A DNA stretch of 64,000 nt from Antilocapra americana (GCA_007570785.1 ML660772.1:34759121-34823120); one strand, 5' to 3'. Positions 1 to 12,340 are shown, numbered from the stretch's first letter. The notes: generated by a model from the letters alone, not told the origin. A program made the numbers and translations.

Positions 1-1007
1 TCACATATATACATAACTGCTGGAAAAACCATAGCTTTGACTAGACGGACCTTTGCTGGCAAAGTGGTATTTCTGATTTTTAATACATTGTCTAGGTTGG
101 TCATAACTTTCCTTCCAAGGAGCAAGTGTCTTTTAATTTCATGGCTGCAGTCACCATCTGCAGTGATTTTGGAGTCCAAAAAATTAAGTCTTTCACTGTT
201 TCCATTATTTCCCCATCTATTTCCCATGAAGTGATGGGACCGGATGCTGTGATCTTTGTTTTTGAATGTTGAGTTTTAAGCCAGCTTTTTCACTCTCTTC
301 TTTCACTTTCATCAAGAGGCTCTTTAGTTCTTTGCTTTCTACAATAAGGGTCATGTCATCTGCATATCTGAGGTTATTGATACTTCTCCCAGCAATCTCG
401 ATTCTAGCTTGTGCTTCATCCAGTCCAGCATTTCTCATGATGTACTCTGCATATAAGTTAAATAAGCAGGGTGACAATATACAGTTTTGATGTACTCCAT
501 TCCCAATTTGGAATCAGTCTGTTGTTCCATGTCCAGTTCTAATTGTTGCTTCCTGACCTGCACACAGATTTCTCAAGAGGCCGGTCAGGTGGTCTGGTAT
601 TCCCATCTCTTGAAGAATTTTCCAGTTTGTGGTGATCCACACACTCAAAGGCTTTGGCACAGTCAATAAAGCAGAAATAGATGTTTTTCTGGAACTCTCT
701 CACTTTTTCGATGATCCAGTGGAAATTGGCAATTTGATCTCTGGTTCCTCTGCCTTTTCTAAATCCACCTTGAACATCTGGAAGTTCATGGCTCACGTAC
801 TGTTGAAGCCTGGCTTAGAGAATTTTGAGCATTACTTTTCTGGCGTGTGAGATGAGTGCAATTGTGTGGTAGTTTGAGCATTCTTTGGCAACGCCTTTTT
901 TTTGGGATTGGAATAAAAACTGATCTTTTCCCCTGTAGCCACTGCTGAGTTTTCCAAATTTGCTGGCATATTGAGTGCAGCACTTTCACAGCATCATCTT
1001 TTAGGAT
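1..1007 (-). mobile_element. BovB (RTE) LINE, partial, antisense
   Basis: Fragment of a BovB non-LTR retrotransposon cut by the window edge. The minus strand encodes broken pieces of the reverse transcriptase. One piece (477-217) contains the catalytic RYADD motif; the next upstream piece (796-539) contains the palm motif FIDCAKAFE. The frames do not join, so the copy is dead. It ends around 1007, inside the region just before the RT domain, and the 5' two fifths of the element are missing. BovB is known to have entered ruminant genomes by horizontal transfer. Confidence 0.93.
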
Positions 1008-1140
1008 TGGTGGCTCAGGAGTAAAGAATCTGCCTGCCAATGCAGGAGACGCAGGAGATGTGAGTTCAGTCCCTGTACTGAAAAGATTCCCTGGAGAAGG
1101 AAATGACAACCCACTCCATGAACAACTGAGCATAAACGTG
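1008..1140 (+). mobile_element. Bov-tA SINE fragment
   Basis: tRNA-derived head of a Bov-tA SINE (typical words: GGCTCAG, AAGAATCTGCCTGCC, GCAGGAGAC, GGAAATGACAACCCACTCC). The body jumps from the CCCACTCC word at about 1118 to an AACAACTGAGC tail, so about 90 bp of the usual element is missing. It abuts the truncated 5' end of the preceding BovB directly. Confidence 0.85.
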
Positions 1141-1953
1141 GCATTAAGAGGGCTTTTCCAGCTGCATCATCCACACATCAAGAAGTCCAGGTGCCTCACA
1201 ACAGTAACAGTTTATTGGATGCCTGATACTCTTGACTGAAGTAAAGTTAGATGACTCCTTCAAGTGATCCTTTGGTCTGTGGTCCATTGACTTCCCTGTA
1301 GTCATTTATATTGGCAGTTTTATCACATGATAAATGAATGAAACATACTTTTCCCATTTCAGAACTGGACTGAATATCTGCCTAGGACACACTGGTGCCC
1401 AACATATAGATTGTATAAGGTTTGGTGAGACCTCTAAGCATACTGGAAAAAAAAAGAAAAAACCTCAATGTTCTAAAAAAATTCATCATGTTATAGTACC
1501 TCTAGAAACATATTTTTCTTTCTTAAAAAAAACAGAAGAGAAGGAAAATAGGTCTGTCTCCTAGAATGATGAGAAAAGGTGAGACTAGATAAAGCTGACA
1601 AGTGTTTATTTCTAAACTTTTCCCTTCTTCTCATTATTCCTACAGATGACACTATTTCTGTAATGACAACATCATTATCTCCAACAGGCTATAATGCAAT
1701 TAAGTTATGTGCATATGTACTTTTATATTGGATATTTAAAGTTTTACTAACATGAAGATGTTTATTAATACAAAAAAGTAGAAATAGCAAAATATCACCT
1801 AGAGATGTCCTACATCACTAACACTGTGCCATATTTGTTTCTCTATATGTTTTTCCTCTAGAACCCTTATAAAATAAATTATAAATATTCTGATGCTTCA
1901 ACCTAACTGCTTTAGCATGCATTTATAGAAAATAAGAGCATTCTCTCAGCCTT
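1141..1953. other. Apparently unique AT-rich DNA
   Basis: No gene, RNA gene or repeat recognised. The short open frames here have no familiar motifs and look like chance frames. Confidence 0.5.
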
Positions 1954-1962
1954 TGACAGTAC

Positions 1963-2192
1963 TGTGCGGGTGTGCATGCTAAGTTGCTTCAGTCATGTCC
2001 AACTCTGTGTGACTCTATGGATTGTAGCCCACCAGGCTCCTCTGTCCATGTGATTCTCCAGGCAAGAATACTGGAGTGGGTTGCCATGCCCTCCTCCAGG
2101 GGAGTCTTCTTGACCCAGGGATCAAACCCATGTCTCTTACATGTCCTGCACTGGCAGGTGGCTTCATTACCACTAGTGCCCCCTGGGAAGCC
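1963..2192 (-). mobile_element. Bov-tA SINE with target-site duplication
   Basis: Full-length Bov-tA in reverse orientation, from a GTCATGTCCAACTC tail-side word to the tRNA-like head at CCCTGGGAAGCC. It is flanked by a 9-bp direct repeat TGACAGTAC (1954-1962 and 2193-2201), the target-site duplication made by L1/BovB-type machinery. Confidence 0.93.
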
Positions 2193-2487
2193 TGACAGTA
2201 CAGTAATCACATCTAGTAAATTTGGAAAACATCTTAATGTTACCTATTTCCTAGTCTATAATTATTGTTACCTCTTTCCAAAACACATTTTATAGCTTTT
2301 TACCTTCAAACCAAGAGCTAATCAAGAACCATGCATTGTCTTTAGTTGCTTTGTCTCCCTTAATCTAAAACAATTACAATTCCCTCTTCCTTTTTCCACT
2401 ACAATACAGACTTGAGATAAGATAAACTGTCTTGCAAAATATCCCATATCCTTGATTTATCTATTTCCTTGTGGTATTCTTTAAATT

Positions 2488-2640
2488 GGGCTTTCCTAGT
2501 GGCTCAGACCTGGAGGAAGAAATGGCAACCCATCCCAGTATTCTTGCCTGGAGAATCCGATGGACTGAGGAGCCTGGCATGCCACAGTCCATAGGGTCGC
2601 AAAGAGTCTAACATGACTGCAGTGACTTAGCTAGCTAGCT
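2488..2640 (+). mobile_element. Bov-tA SINE, internally deleted
   Basis: Starts with the SINE head GGGCTTTCCTAGTGGCTCAG, then jumps to the GGAAGAAATGGCAACCC word, losing the usual middle of the tRNA-like part. Ends in a TAGCTAGCTAGCTAGC run (2628-2643). It is followed head-to-tail by a second Bov-tA. Confidence 0.85.
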
Positions 2641-2836
2641 AGCAGCTCAGACAGTAAAAAATCTGCCTGCAGTGCAGGAGACCTGGGTTCAATCTCTGGG
2701 TTGGGAAGATCCTCTGGAGAAGGGAATGGCTACTCATTCCAGCATTTGTGCCTGGAGAATTCCATGGATGGAGGAGCTTGGTAGGCTACAGTCCATGGAT
2801 TTGCAAAGAGTTGGACACGACTGAGTGTCTCACAAA
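2641..2836 (+). mobile_element. Bov-tA SINE, second tandem copy
   Basis: Near-complete Bov-tA in the same orientation as its left neighbour. It has a recognisable tRNA-like head (GCAGGAGACCTGGGTTC) and a GGACACGACTGAGTG 3' end. The tail has grown into the (AC)n microsatellite that follows. Confidence 0.9.
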
Positions 2837-2844
2837 TACACACA

Positions 2845-2884
<40 letters not shown>
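2837..2884. repeat. (AC)n microsatellite
   Basis: Nearly pure CA dinucleotide run with one AAA interruption, formed at the 3' tail of the preceding Bov-tA SINE. Likely length-polymorphic. Confidence 0.97.
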
Positions 2885-2885
<1 letters not shown>

Positions 2886-3194
2886 CCTTTAATCGTCTAG
2901 CTCCTATATTTTCTATATACTGGAGGTTAAAACTGGGCCTCCTGAATTATGTTCAAGTTTAAATTCTTAACAGGAATTCTTAAGTGATACTGTGAACAAC
3001 ATTGTGCATCACACTGAAAGGCACGTCATGTCTGATGTCCCACTATTAGTGATAGTAAATGTGATTACTGGATTAAAGGGGGTGAGCTAATCCCTTGGTT
3101 TTAAAGTTATTTTCCTTTGAGAGCTACTTATAATCTGCATTCCCCATCAACCATTTACCTACTGATTTTAGAATTCATTAACTTTCCCTACTGT

Positions 3195-3510
3195 GACAGG
3201 CACAATAAATCCCTCAAAGATGTTCATGTCATAATCCCCAGAACCTATGAATATGTTACCTTATATGAAACAAAGAAGTTTCAGATGTGATTAAAGTCAC
3301 ATCTGACCTTGAAATGGGAAAATATGCTGGAATACTGAGATGAGTCCAATCTAATCACTTTTCCAAGTAGAGCAGAGAACCTTTTCCACATGTAGTCAGA
3401 GAAAGTGATATGATGATGAAGCAGGGTCAGAGGGATGCCAAGTTGCTGGCTTTGGAGATAGTAAGGGATACTGAGTCAAGGAATTCAGGCAGCAAACATA
3501 CATTTATTGG
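3195..3510 (+). mobile_element. MaLR (MLT1-like) LTR, degraded
   Basis: Shows the MaLR-LTR word order: a CATAATCCCCAGAACCTATGAATATG block, a block like TTTCAGATGTGATTAAAG, then a CAATCTAATC block and a GTCAGAGAAAGTGATATGA block. Strongly decayed. Subfamily and exact ends uncertain. Confidence 0.65.
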
Positions 3511-3712
3511 CTTCTGAGATAAGCTCCCAATCCCATTTATAATCAAACTAATCTATTAAACTATTGCTCACTGCTGCCAATTCAACTGCCCAGCTAGATT
3601 AATCCCTCAGGGTTTTGTAACTCAAGGAACCTTCACATCCTCTGTGCCTTAGCTGTACTACTCAATGCCTGCTCTCATCTCTCTGCCTCAGTATGAGACT
3701 CAGTATGACATT

Positions 3713-3931
3713 GTGCTGTGTGCTGTGCTTAGTCACTCAGTTGTGTCCAACTCTTTGCGACCCCATTGACTATAGCCTGCCAGGCTCCTCTGTCCCTGGG
3801 GATTGTACCGACAAGAATACTAGAGTGGGTTGCCATGCCCTCCTCCAGGGGATCTTCCCAACCCAGGGATTGAACCCAGGTCTCCTTCAATGCAAGCAGA
3901 TTCTTTACCAGCTGAGCTACCAGGGAAGCCC
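3713..3931 (-). mobile_element. Bov-tA SINE
   Basis: Reverse-oriented Bov-tA, complete from the GTCACTCAGTTGTGTCC word to the head at CAGGGAAGCCC. The flanks GACATTGTG (left) and GACACTATG (right) could be a decayed target-site duplication. Confidence 0.92.
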
Positions 3932-4105
3932 TAATAAGACACTATGTACACGCAAAGCTGTTTAAACTAGAACAATACATTAATGTAAACAAAATGAATA
4001 CATTTACTAGCATTCGCTTCCTTCAAGAACCAGTTAAATTTCCCCTTCTTCCAAAAATCTTACTAAACTCTTATAGTCCTCACTGATCTCGTCTTTCTTT
4101 TTCTT

Positions 4106-4165
4106 GTCTAGATTTTCCTCCCTCCCTTTCTTCCTTCCTTTTTCCCTTCCTTCCTATTTTCCTTC
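4106..4165. repeat. Pyrimidine-rich low-complexity tract
   Basis: Runs of TTCC/TTTC with little purine on the + strand. Low-complexity sequence; the glutamate/lysine/arginine-rich open frame on the opposite strand (4328-4080) is a by-product of it. Confidence 0.8.
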
Positions 4166-4689
4166 TAAAACTGTATTCTCCTTCTTCTATACCTCTGTCC
4201 CCCACACACCTGGTAAAAATTATTTTGAATTCTGTATTTATTATTTCCTGATTTATTTCACAGAATTTATCATTCCTGTGTATTTCCTGAAATACAACAT
4301 TGCTACATTTTGTCTTTTTTAACTTCACATAAAAGCAATTATAATGTATTTGTTCTTCTGTACATTGTTCCTTTTTATCATCATGGGTCTGTCAGTTAAC
4401 TTGAGTTATATACAAGGTTCAGAAAGCAAAGCAACACCATACAAAATACTGAGTAGCCTTACTCCCCTCTCCCCCTCTCCGCCATTGCAGCCAACCTATG
4501 CCTCCTTATACCTTCTTCCTACGCTTTTATTGAATCTTTCCAATGAAAGCAAACACAATTGTATTCTTATCCCCACCCTACTTTTTCAATTTAAAAAGGA
4601 CTTAACATCATGTATAAATCTTTTCATATAATCTTACACAGAGGACTTTCTTATTCTTTTTTATAATATGCATCTGCCATAGTTTCATA

Positions 4690-5560
4690 ACTAGTCCTCT
4701 TTAATGGACTCTTGGATACTCTCTAATCTTTTATTAATACAATGTTGCAGATAACAACATATGCCATTTTCTTCTGTGTGCATGTATTTCTGTAGGCTAA
4801 ATTCCTATGAGTAGGACTCCTGGAAGGAAGGGGAAAATACATTTATAATTTTGACAGGCATTACCAAGTTGCCCTTCAGAAAAAGTGTGCTATTTTATAC
4901 TTATCCAACGATATGTGCCTGTTTTCCCTCTGTCTCATTAACCTTGGATTTTTGCTAATCTAATGGGTGAAAAATTCATGAGCTAGCTTTTCATGTCTTT
5001 GGTGCATTTTTCTCTTGGATTATTGCTACTTTTTCAGATTAATTCCTAGCATATCAATTCCTAGAATTACATGAATAACAACTTTTTCTCTGACTTTTTA
5101 TCTTTCACCTTGTGTATTATAGTTTTGCCACAAAGAAATTTTGTTAGTTTTGTCTGTTTTAAAATAGCTCTGGGTTTTTAATCAAAGGTAGAAAGTGCAT
5201 TCCTAATTTAATTTTGTCAAGATATTCTTCAATGTTTTCTTCTAGTACTTACATGATTTCGTTTAAATCTTTGAGTTTATACCCATGTAGAGTACAAGGA
5301 CTGGCTCTAACTGTATCTAGTTACCTAGTTGCTCCACCCCAACATTATGTATAAGATTCACCAGTGTTGCTGCATATAGCTACTGTTCATTCATTCATTC
5401 TACATATTGAATTCCATTGTGTGAATATGAACAACTTATTTATTTTCTCCAGCAATCCAGCGATGCTGGTTATTTCCAAAATTTTGCAATTTTAAGCAGA
5501 GCTTTGTAAATGTGCTTATAACATCTTATTTCTAAAGTCTATAGCACTTACTGTCTATCA
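4690..5560 (-). mobile_element. Ancient L1 (L1M-type) 3' region, antisense
   Basis: Contains the antisense L1 3'-end landmarks: TTTCTGTAGGCTAAATTCC, then a TAGGACTCCTGGAAGG block, AAGTTGCCCTTCAG, and a long T-rich stretch with CCAATGCTATTT-like words. Highly diverged and without coding capacity. Ends approximate. Confidence 0.65.
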
Positions 5561-5886
5561 CATATAACTTGCATTAATTGGATAAATGAATTGATATTCA
5601 ACTATTTCCTACTACTTATTCACTCTTTTCACACTAGGACTTGAGAAAAAGAAGACAGTAACCTTACATGTTCTCCACTGACTAGAAGAGAGATGAGCTC
5701 TCAGTAAATGAATTGAGTTGAATTAAATTAAATAGAATTAGTAGCCTGCTATAGGCAGTGAAATGTGACATTATTTCCTGTTATTCACCAAAAGCAGAAG
5801 AAACAGGATAAAATTAACTGCATACATATTTTGAATATATATAGCTGTTTTTTAAGGTTACAGAGAACATGAATCTTAACGACAAG

Positions 5887-6104
5887 CCCGTTGTTATTGT
5901 TTAGTCACTAAGTCATTTCTGACTCTCTGTGACCCCATGGACTATATATAGCCCACCAGGTTCCTCTGTATATGAGATTTCCCAGGCAAGAATACTAGAG
6001 TAGATTGTCAATTTCTTATCCAGGTGATCTTCCAAACCCAGGGATCAAATCCATGTCTCCTGCACTAGCAGGTGGTACTTTACCACTTAGCCACCTTGTT
6101 AGCC
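5887..6104 (-). mobile_element. Bov-tA/BovA SINE
   Basis: Reverse-oriented SINE with the TTTAGTCACTAAGTC, GACCCCATGGACTAT and AGCCCACCAGG words. The head is degraded (TTAGCCACCTTGTTAGCCC). Older and more diverged than its neighbours. Confidence 0.87.
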
Positions 6105-6174
6105 CAGTCAATTAATTCATTCACCTTTGATACTCTTGGAATTTTTCATGTGCATATGAATACTGCTACAGATT

Positions 6175-6393
6175 CTGTGTGTGCTGTGCTTAATTGCTCA
6201 GTTGTGTCTGACTCTTTGCAACACCATGGACTGTAGCCTGCCAGCCTCCTCTGTCCATGGGGATTTTCCAGGCAGGAATACCAGAGGGGGTTGCCATGCC
6301 CTTCTGCAGGGGATCTTCCCTACCCAGGGATCGAACCCAGGTCTCCTGCATTGCAGGTGGATTCTTTACTGTCTGAGCCACTAGGGAAGGCCT
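6175..6393 (-). mobile_element. Bov-tA SINE with intact B box
   Basis: Complete reverse-oriented Bov-tA. The complement of 6327-6337 is GGTTCGATCCC, a good RNA polymerase III internal B box inherited from the tRNA ancestor. No clean target-site duplication seen. Confidence 0.93.
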
Positions 6394-7280
6394 TTTATGA
6401 CCTATCAAAAACAGATGAGAAATGAGAAATGGTGGAAATTTTATTGCCCAGTTTCCTTTTCATGCCTTCAAAAAGAACATGTTGGCCTTATTTGGTTTTA
6501 TCTCTCATGTCATTTTTGACTAATCCTTTTGTTTAAATGATAGGCGTCTAGGAGTTCCTACATCCTCTTATGGTAGAAGCAAATGCCTTTTAGAATGCAT
6601 TCCAGGCTAGGTTTTTGCCCAGGGATTAAAAGTCTGAGTTTTAAGTGAACAAAATCTACATCTACATCAGAACTGTAATTGATTTTCCTCCTTAGCCAGC
6701 TGTTACTGCAAGTACTACACTAAAATAGTCACCAATAAGCTGGAGTCATCCCTTTTTAGGACTGATTAAACTTATGAAAATAAATTAGTATCTTGTGTTC
6801 ACACTGAGGCTTACCAGAGGCTCATATTTATACTACAGTTAAGAGGCAATCTTAAAAGTACAACATTTCCATTAGCAATAACATATTGGGCTCTCAGGAA
6901 ATGGTATACCCAAGGAAAAGCAGTGTTTAAAAAATGAGATCTATGTACATTCTTAAGGTAAGAAAATTTACTAAATGACAATATAATAGATAGAAGGATG
7001 CTTTTCTATAAGGCAAAAATCCTGATTTTACTATTAAGTGATAATAGTCCATTAAGGCAAGGTGTTGTGTTATAATTTAAGTATTGATAGAATTAAAATT
7101 TTTGTGAGCTTTGAGCCATATAGGAATTGCACATAGTACTGTCTGACATACAAGCCAATTTGTCTTATTCTGTATTAAAACACTTTTCTAGAAAAAAAGT
7201 AATTACATTATTTAGGAAATAAACTGCTAAAATAGTTATAAAAATGTAACACAATAGTATTTGTTTAATTTTTCGTGATA
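6394..7280. other. Apparently unique AT-rich DNA
   Basis: No gene or familiar repeat recognised. Open frames are short and lack motifs. Confidence 0.5.
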
Positions 7281-7282
7281 TT

Positions 7283-7835
7283 TGTCTTAGTCATTTGGGG
7301 TTGGTATAATAAAAATACCATAAACTAGATGGCTTAAACAGCACATATATATTTCTCATAGTTCTGGAGGCTGGGAAATTCAAGATCAAGGCACTAGCAG
7401 ATTAGGTGTCTGGTGAGAGCCTGCTCCTCCCTGTGTCCTCACATTGCTCAAGGGCAAGGAGCTCCCTTGGGTCTCTTTTATAATGAGTGTGTACTCAGTC
7501 ATGTCCAACTCTTTGCGACCCCTTTGGCCTGCCAAGCTTTTCTGTCCATGGAATTTCCAAGGCAAGAATACCAAGTGAGTTGCCATTTCCTCCTCCAGGG
7601 GATCTTCCTGACTCAGAGATTGAACCCATGTCTCCTTCCTCTCTTGCATTGGCAGGCAGATTCTTTACCACTGTCATTTGAGAAGCCCTCTTTTATAAGG
7701 GCATTAATCCCATTTAGGAGAGTTCCACCATCATGACCTAATCACTTCCCAAAGGTCCCACCTCTTACTATCACCACATTGGGGGTTAGATTTCAACATG
7801 AATTTGTGGGGGGGAATGCAAGCATTTAGTCTGTG
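7283..7835 (-). mobile_element. MaLR (MST-type) LTR, antisense, split by a SINE
   Basis: Carries the MST/MLT LTR landmarks in reverse: AATAAAAATACCATAAACTAG, TTCTCATAGTTCTGGAGG, GGTGTCTGGTGAGAGCC, GGGTCTCTTTTATAA, GGGCATTAATCCC, TCATGACCTAATCACTTCCC and GGGGGTTAGATTTCAACATG. The order is continuous across the Bov-tA inserted at 7484-7687. Confidence 0.85.
7484..7687 (-). mobile_element. Bov-tA SINE nested in MaLR LTR
   Basis: Reverse-oriented Bov-tA flanked by an exact 11-bp duplication CTCTTTTATAA (7473-7483 and 7688-7698). The duplicated word belongs to the surrounding LTR (GGTCTCTTTTATAAGGGC), which proves the SINE arrived after the LTR. Confidence 0.96.
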
Positions 7836-9480
7836 GGAGTGCTCATGGTTTTTTGTTCCTGCTGATGAGCAAAACTTTAAAAAGCCCTCAGTACTTATTC
7901 CTAAAAGGTATCATTCTATCCAGGGAGCTTGCTGCCATAGACAATAATTCCAAAAATACCATTCAGCCCTCACTGCATTTGCCCACAAGGAAATATTTAT
8001 TCTAAAAATGATGTAAAATTCTCCATTGCAAGAAACACAGGGATTCCTAGCCAATGACTTCAATAAACTCCAATGCTATAATGTCTCATGCTTTTATTTT
8101 ACAACCCTATCTTTTACATCACATTTTCCTTGTTTGCCTAGGAAAGTAGTGAGCATTCAACACTATTATTAATGTTTAACACTGACTTGTGGAAGAAACA
8201 AGATAATAGCTTCGCTTTCTGCTTTTTACATCATTTCTAAATTCATCCAGCAATTCAAGAGGGATTACTCAATGATCTAGGTTTAGGTTAAAAGTAAATC
8301 TTACTAAATTTTGGTGAAATAGTGATGGAGTTCTTGCTATCAATACAACAAAAGAAAAAAATTTATCCTAGAATTGAAAAAAGATTATGCCAGTATTTCC
8401 AATAAGGTGATAAGGCACTTAAATAGATAATAACACCTTGTGACTCCTTAGTTTAATAAGGAAAGAAAACTTGATTGGCCATAGATCATTTCCAGAATTT
8501 TTCAAAATTAAGCTTGTAAACAGTCTTATTTTACTTGGTTATGAAAGATGTGAACTGAAACTCTCTATTGCCTTGTCACTGGTAACATGAAGAAGCTTTG
8601 TAAGGGAATGAATCTGAAATACTGCAAGGGAGAGAGAGAAGAATTCTAATGAAGTCAGTAAACCCAATGGGTTAAACTAGTTCAAATTATGTTTCTGTCC
8701 TATGCTACCTAGATAATGGCAAGACATTGAGAAATTAGTATCTGGAAAATGCGGTATTGCAAAGGAAAGGCCTTAATATGTGAATCTATTGGTGAAGGGA
8801 GACAATGGTGAGATACAATCCACTGAAAATAATATTTAGAAAGTTACTTAAATTTCTTTCCAGTTTTCTATTAGGACACAGGCCATGCACACCAAGGCTG
8901 TTACTTAAAATAATTCCAAAACAAATGTCAGGGTATTGGAGGGTGTGGGTGACATCTTGCAGTCTTCATAAGCTACAAGACAGAGATAAGCTAGGATCCA
9001 AAGCTGGATCATCAGAAAGAAGAAAGGATCCCTTGGTATCAACCAACAGCATCAGTGTTGTTAAGAGAAGTACTTTCTACCTCTTGCCAGAAATCCAAAC
9101 TAGCAGAAGGTCAAAAAAGCACATGTTCTGCTCACACAAAGATTAAACACTCTGTCTCATACTGAACGAAGTGTGTTGTCTTAGAGAGGTGCTTCAAGGA
9201 GGAATCAGAGAAATGGGGAAGATTTTATCTCACATGACTCACCAAATGGTCTCCTGTGTCCTCACTGTTAGGCTGCTCTCCAAAAGCCTCATTTCAAGAT
9301 GTAGTAACCTGGAATCAGTCCTCTGGCAAGGTGAAGCTTTCCATTATCTCTGGCTGTTTGAGGATAGTAGCCTAGAGCAGGCAATTAAATTGAGGTTAGA
9401 GGGGTAGACGGAAAATCAAACTTGATGCTCAGAGATCAAATCTATGGCTTAAGTCTAGAGATGCAAAGATTTCACTTGAA
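7836..9480. other. Apparently unique AT-rich DNA
   Basis: No gene, RNA gene or recognisable repeat. The 113-residue frame at 8805-9146 has no motif and no coding-like neighbours. Confidence 0.45.
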
Positions 9481-9619
9481 AAAGGTAGCAGATTGTATCC
9501 AAAAATGACCATAAAAATATTTTCCATGCCACAATCTTACTGTGTGATATTTACATCCTTCCTATTGCACAGTAAAGTCTATGACACCATGATCTTGAGG
9601 GGACCTTTGTAACTACATT

Positions 9620-10000
9620 GATCAACAGAATTTAGTGAAATTGATGCCATGAGACTTGTGAGGCCAGTTTAGAAAAAAATGTCAGTCACGTCCACCTTGC
9701 TCCCTTGGAATGTTTTACTCTTGGAACCCAGCCACCACATGTGAAGAAGTTCAAATTAGCCTATGATGAAAGAATACATGGAGAGACCATTTGTAGATGT
9801 TTTTGCTGATAATCCTAATCACCAGCCACCATCAACGAGACACGTGAAGCACCTTCAGATTAGTCGAACCCTAACCATTGAGACAACCCCAGGTTTCAAG
9901 TCTTTCAGCAAACAAGCTTTTCCTCTGTGTGTGGTCCCCAAGACCACTCTTAGGTTCAATGATTCAGTAGAAAGACTCACAGAACTTAGAAAAACTGTTA
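9620..10000 (+). mobile_element. MaLR-like LTR fragment (copy 1)
   Basis: Contains the MaLR words TCCACCTTGCTCCCTTGG, CTTGGAACCCAGCCACC, a block like CATGTGAAGAAGTTCAA, and ACATGGAGAGACC. A related fragment in the same orientation lies at 10490-10770 and a third at 12380-12830. Subfamily not determined. Confidence 0.55.
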
Positions 10001-10489
10001 AACTCATGTACGATTCATTACAATGAAAAGATACAGATTCATTTCAGCAAATGAAAAGACACACAGGGAAGAATCCAGGAGAGACATGAGTTTCTCGTCG
10101 TCTTCTTTCAGTGGAGTTATAAGGACAGCACTTAATTCTCCCAGTAATGATGTGTGACAATGTTCAGGAAATATTACCAGCCAGAGAAACTCACCTGAAC
10201 CTTGGTGTCCACTGTTCCACACAGGCATGGGGTGTCTGTGTGACTGACCTTGGTTACTCAGTCTATAGCCACCCAAGAGGTCAAACTGATACAGCACAGC
10301 CCATGAGTCACATTTTTAAACTATCTATATCTAGTACATCTTAAGTCTCCAGATATATAAATGTACTCTTCTGAGGCAGGATACTCCAGAAGTTTAGAGG
10401 TTATCTCCTAGGTAACAATTAAAGCCAATTTTATATTTGGAATTTTCAGGGTTTAAACAACTGTTATCTATTGAGTTAATCCTCTACTG

Positions 10490-10770
10490 AGCATGAGGCT
10501 AGTTCAGAAAGATGCCAAGCACCTCCACCTTGCTCTCTGGGACCTTGGAATTCAGTTACCATGCTGTAAGGAAGTTCAAACTAACCCAGGCCAAGAAAAA
10601 AAAAAAAAAGAGGCCATATTTAGATATTCTTGCTGGTAGTAAAGGTGGTCAATATCTATCATTAATCATACATGTGGAGACATCTCCAGAGAATTTTGTT
10701 CCCCAGATATTTTGTCATTCTTAGCCTTTAAGACTTCCAGCTAAAGTCCCAGACATCATGGAACAAGATT
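10490..10770 (+). mobile_element. MaLR-like LTR fragment (copy 2)
   Basis: Same word order as copy 1: CACCTCCACCTTGCTCTC, then CATGCTGTAAGGAAGTTC, then GAGGCCATATTTAGATATTC, aligning with ATTTGTAGATGTTTTTGCTG of copy 1. An A14 run at about 10595-10609 has grown inside it. Confidence 0.55.
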
Positions 10771-12340
10771 TTCTCACTATGCTCTCTCCAAGTTCTTGAT
10801 CCACATAGTTCTAACCCTACTAAAAGGGCTGCTTTAGGCAGCTCACTTCAGGCACTGCAAGTAGGATCCTGCCTCCTTCCCCGCCCTGCCTCACACACAC
10901 ACAAAAATCTAAAACGTCTTACACTGGCTTTGGGAAGAAGTAAGAAGAAACTCAAGGGCCTAAGTATACTATTTGAAAATCTAAAGGGATTCCAGGCAAC
11001 AGTTATCTGAAGCTAAAGAAAGTTGTCAGTGAGTTTTTAAAGGAAAATATGAAAGTGTTACTAGAAACTGGAGGAAAGAAAGCAGTTGTTATGTAGTGGT
11101 AGAAAATTTGCCAAGATTGTTGTCTGTAGTAATGTATAAAACAGAAAATACCTAGAAATGGACAACTGGAGAATATTGAAAGTGCCACCTGGCTTCTTTT
11201 TACTCTCTATGATAAAATGTGAGAAGAGAGATGAACTAAAGAATGAAATGCATTGTCAAATAAAAAAGGGACTGGTACTTTCTTGGTTCAAATGTAAAAC
11301 TGTTTCACATAACCAACATTTCCATATGTCAAACAATTTTTAAATTAAGTATTGAGAAATGGCTTCTTGGTAAATATCAAACCCAGGGTGGTGTATAGCA
11401 GTCTTTGTTAAGACAGCAGAGAGATTTAACTGATTGACTCATATATAGTATTTTAGACAGATGGAAGGCCCCCTGAGGATCTTAAGGGTGTGCCTCAGAT
11501 ATTGTCTGCATTTTAAAGTGTTTCTAAGAATACTAAATATAATATCTTATGGAAATTTCACACTGGAAGGACAAGACAAAGAAAGGATACTATAAGAGAA
11601 GTTTGTGGATGTGGCTTTGGCTTAACAGAATATATTACACATTGGCACATAAGAAACACAAATGGTGTTTCAAATAATTATAAAAGCTTGAACCGAAAGG
11701 GAAAAGTCAGTACAAAATGCTAAAAGGCCTTTGGACTCCTATCTTTTGCATTCAGGAAGGAGGTTGAGAAAATGACTTGAATGCAAACATGGTGTGCTCT
11801 TGGTAGAAAAAGAAGAATGCATCCAAGAGCAGAGCCAAGATTCCAGAGTGGAGTCAAGATCCATGGAGAACAATTGCCAAGGAACAGAAATGAGTGCCAA
11901 TCAAGGAAGTCACAACATCGTCCTGGCCGGATGTCAGAACTGCTATGGAACAGTGGTTGTTATGTGCCTCCTGTTTTACACATTATTGAAGGGGATTGTC
12001 TACAGAAGGGATTCTAGGTCTTGCCCACTATACATTAGGTATGTGTGAGGCATAGATACCTTGTTTCTTTAGTTCAGAGTTTTTCAGATCAAGAGGAATT
12101 GTACTCAAGGAGCTGTAACCAATTAGCTGCACTTGAGGAGCGTCATCCACATCTGGACTTGATGTGGATGACAGAGACTAGACTTTGTACTGAAGAGACC
12201 TGAAGATCTGAGAGAATGAAATAGTTGTATTTGGCATGTGAAGGAAGGTGAGTTTTTGTGACAAAGGCTAGGTGGTAGAAGATTATATTTTCCAAAGAAG
12301 ATTGCAACTACATCTCCTATTTTATATACTCTTCTTAAAT
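10771..12340. other. Unassigned sequence, possibly old LTR-element interior
   Basis: No gene recognised. Because MaLR-like LTR fragments lie on both sides in one orientation, part of this could be decayed MaLR interior, but no coding motif is legible. The overlapping frames at 11781-12048 have no family resemblance. Confidence 0.35.

Noticed and set aside
6190..6393. tRNA-like sequence with polymerase III B box
   Set aside because: It is the tRNA-derived head of a Bov-tA SINE, not a functional tRNA gene; the rest of the SINE body follows directly.
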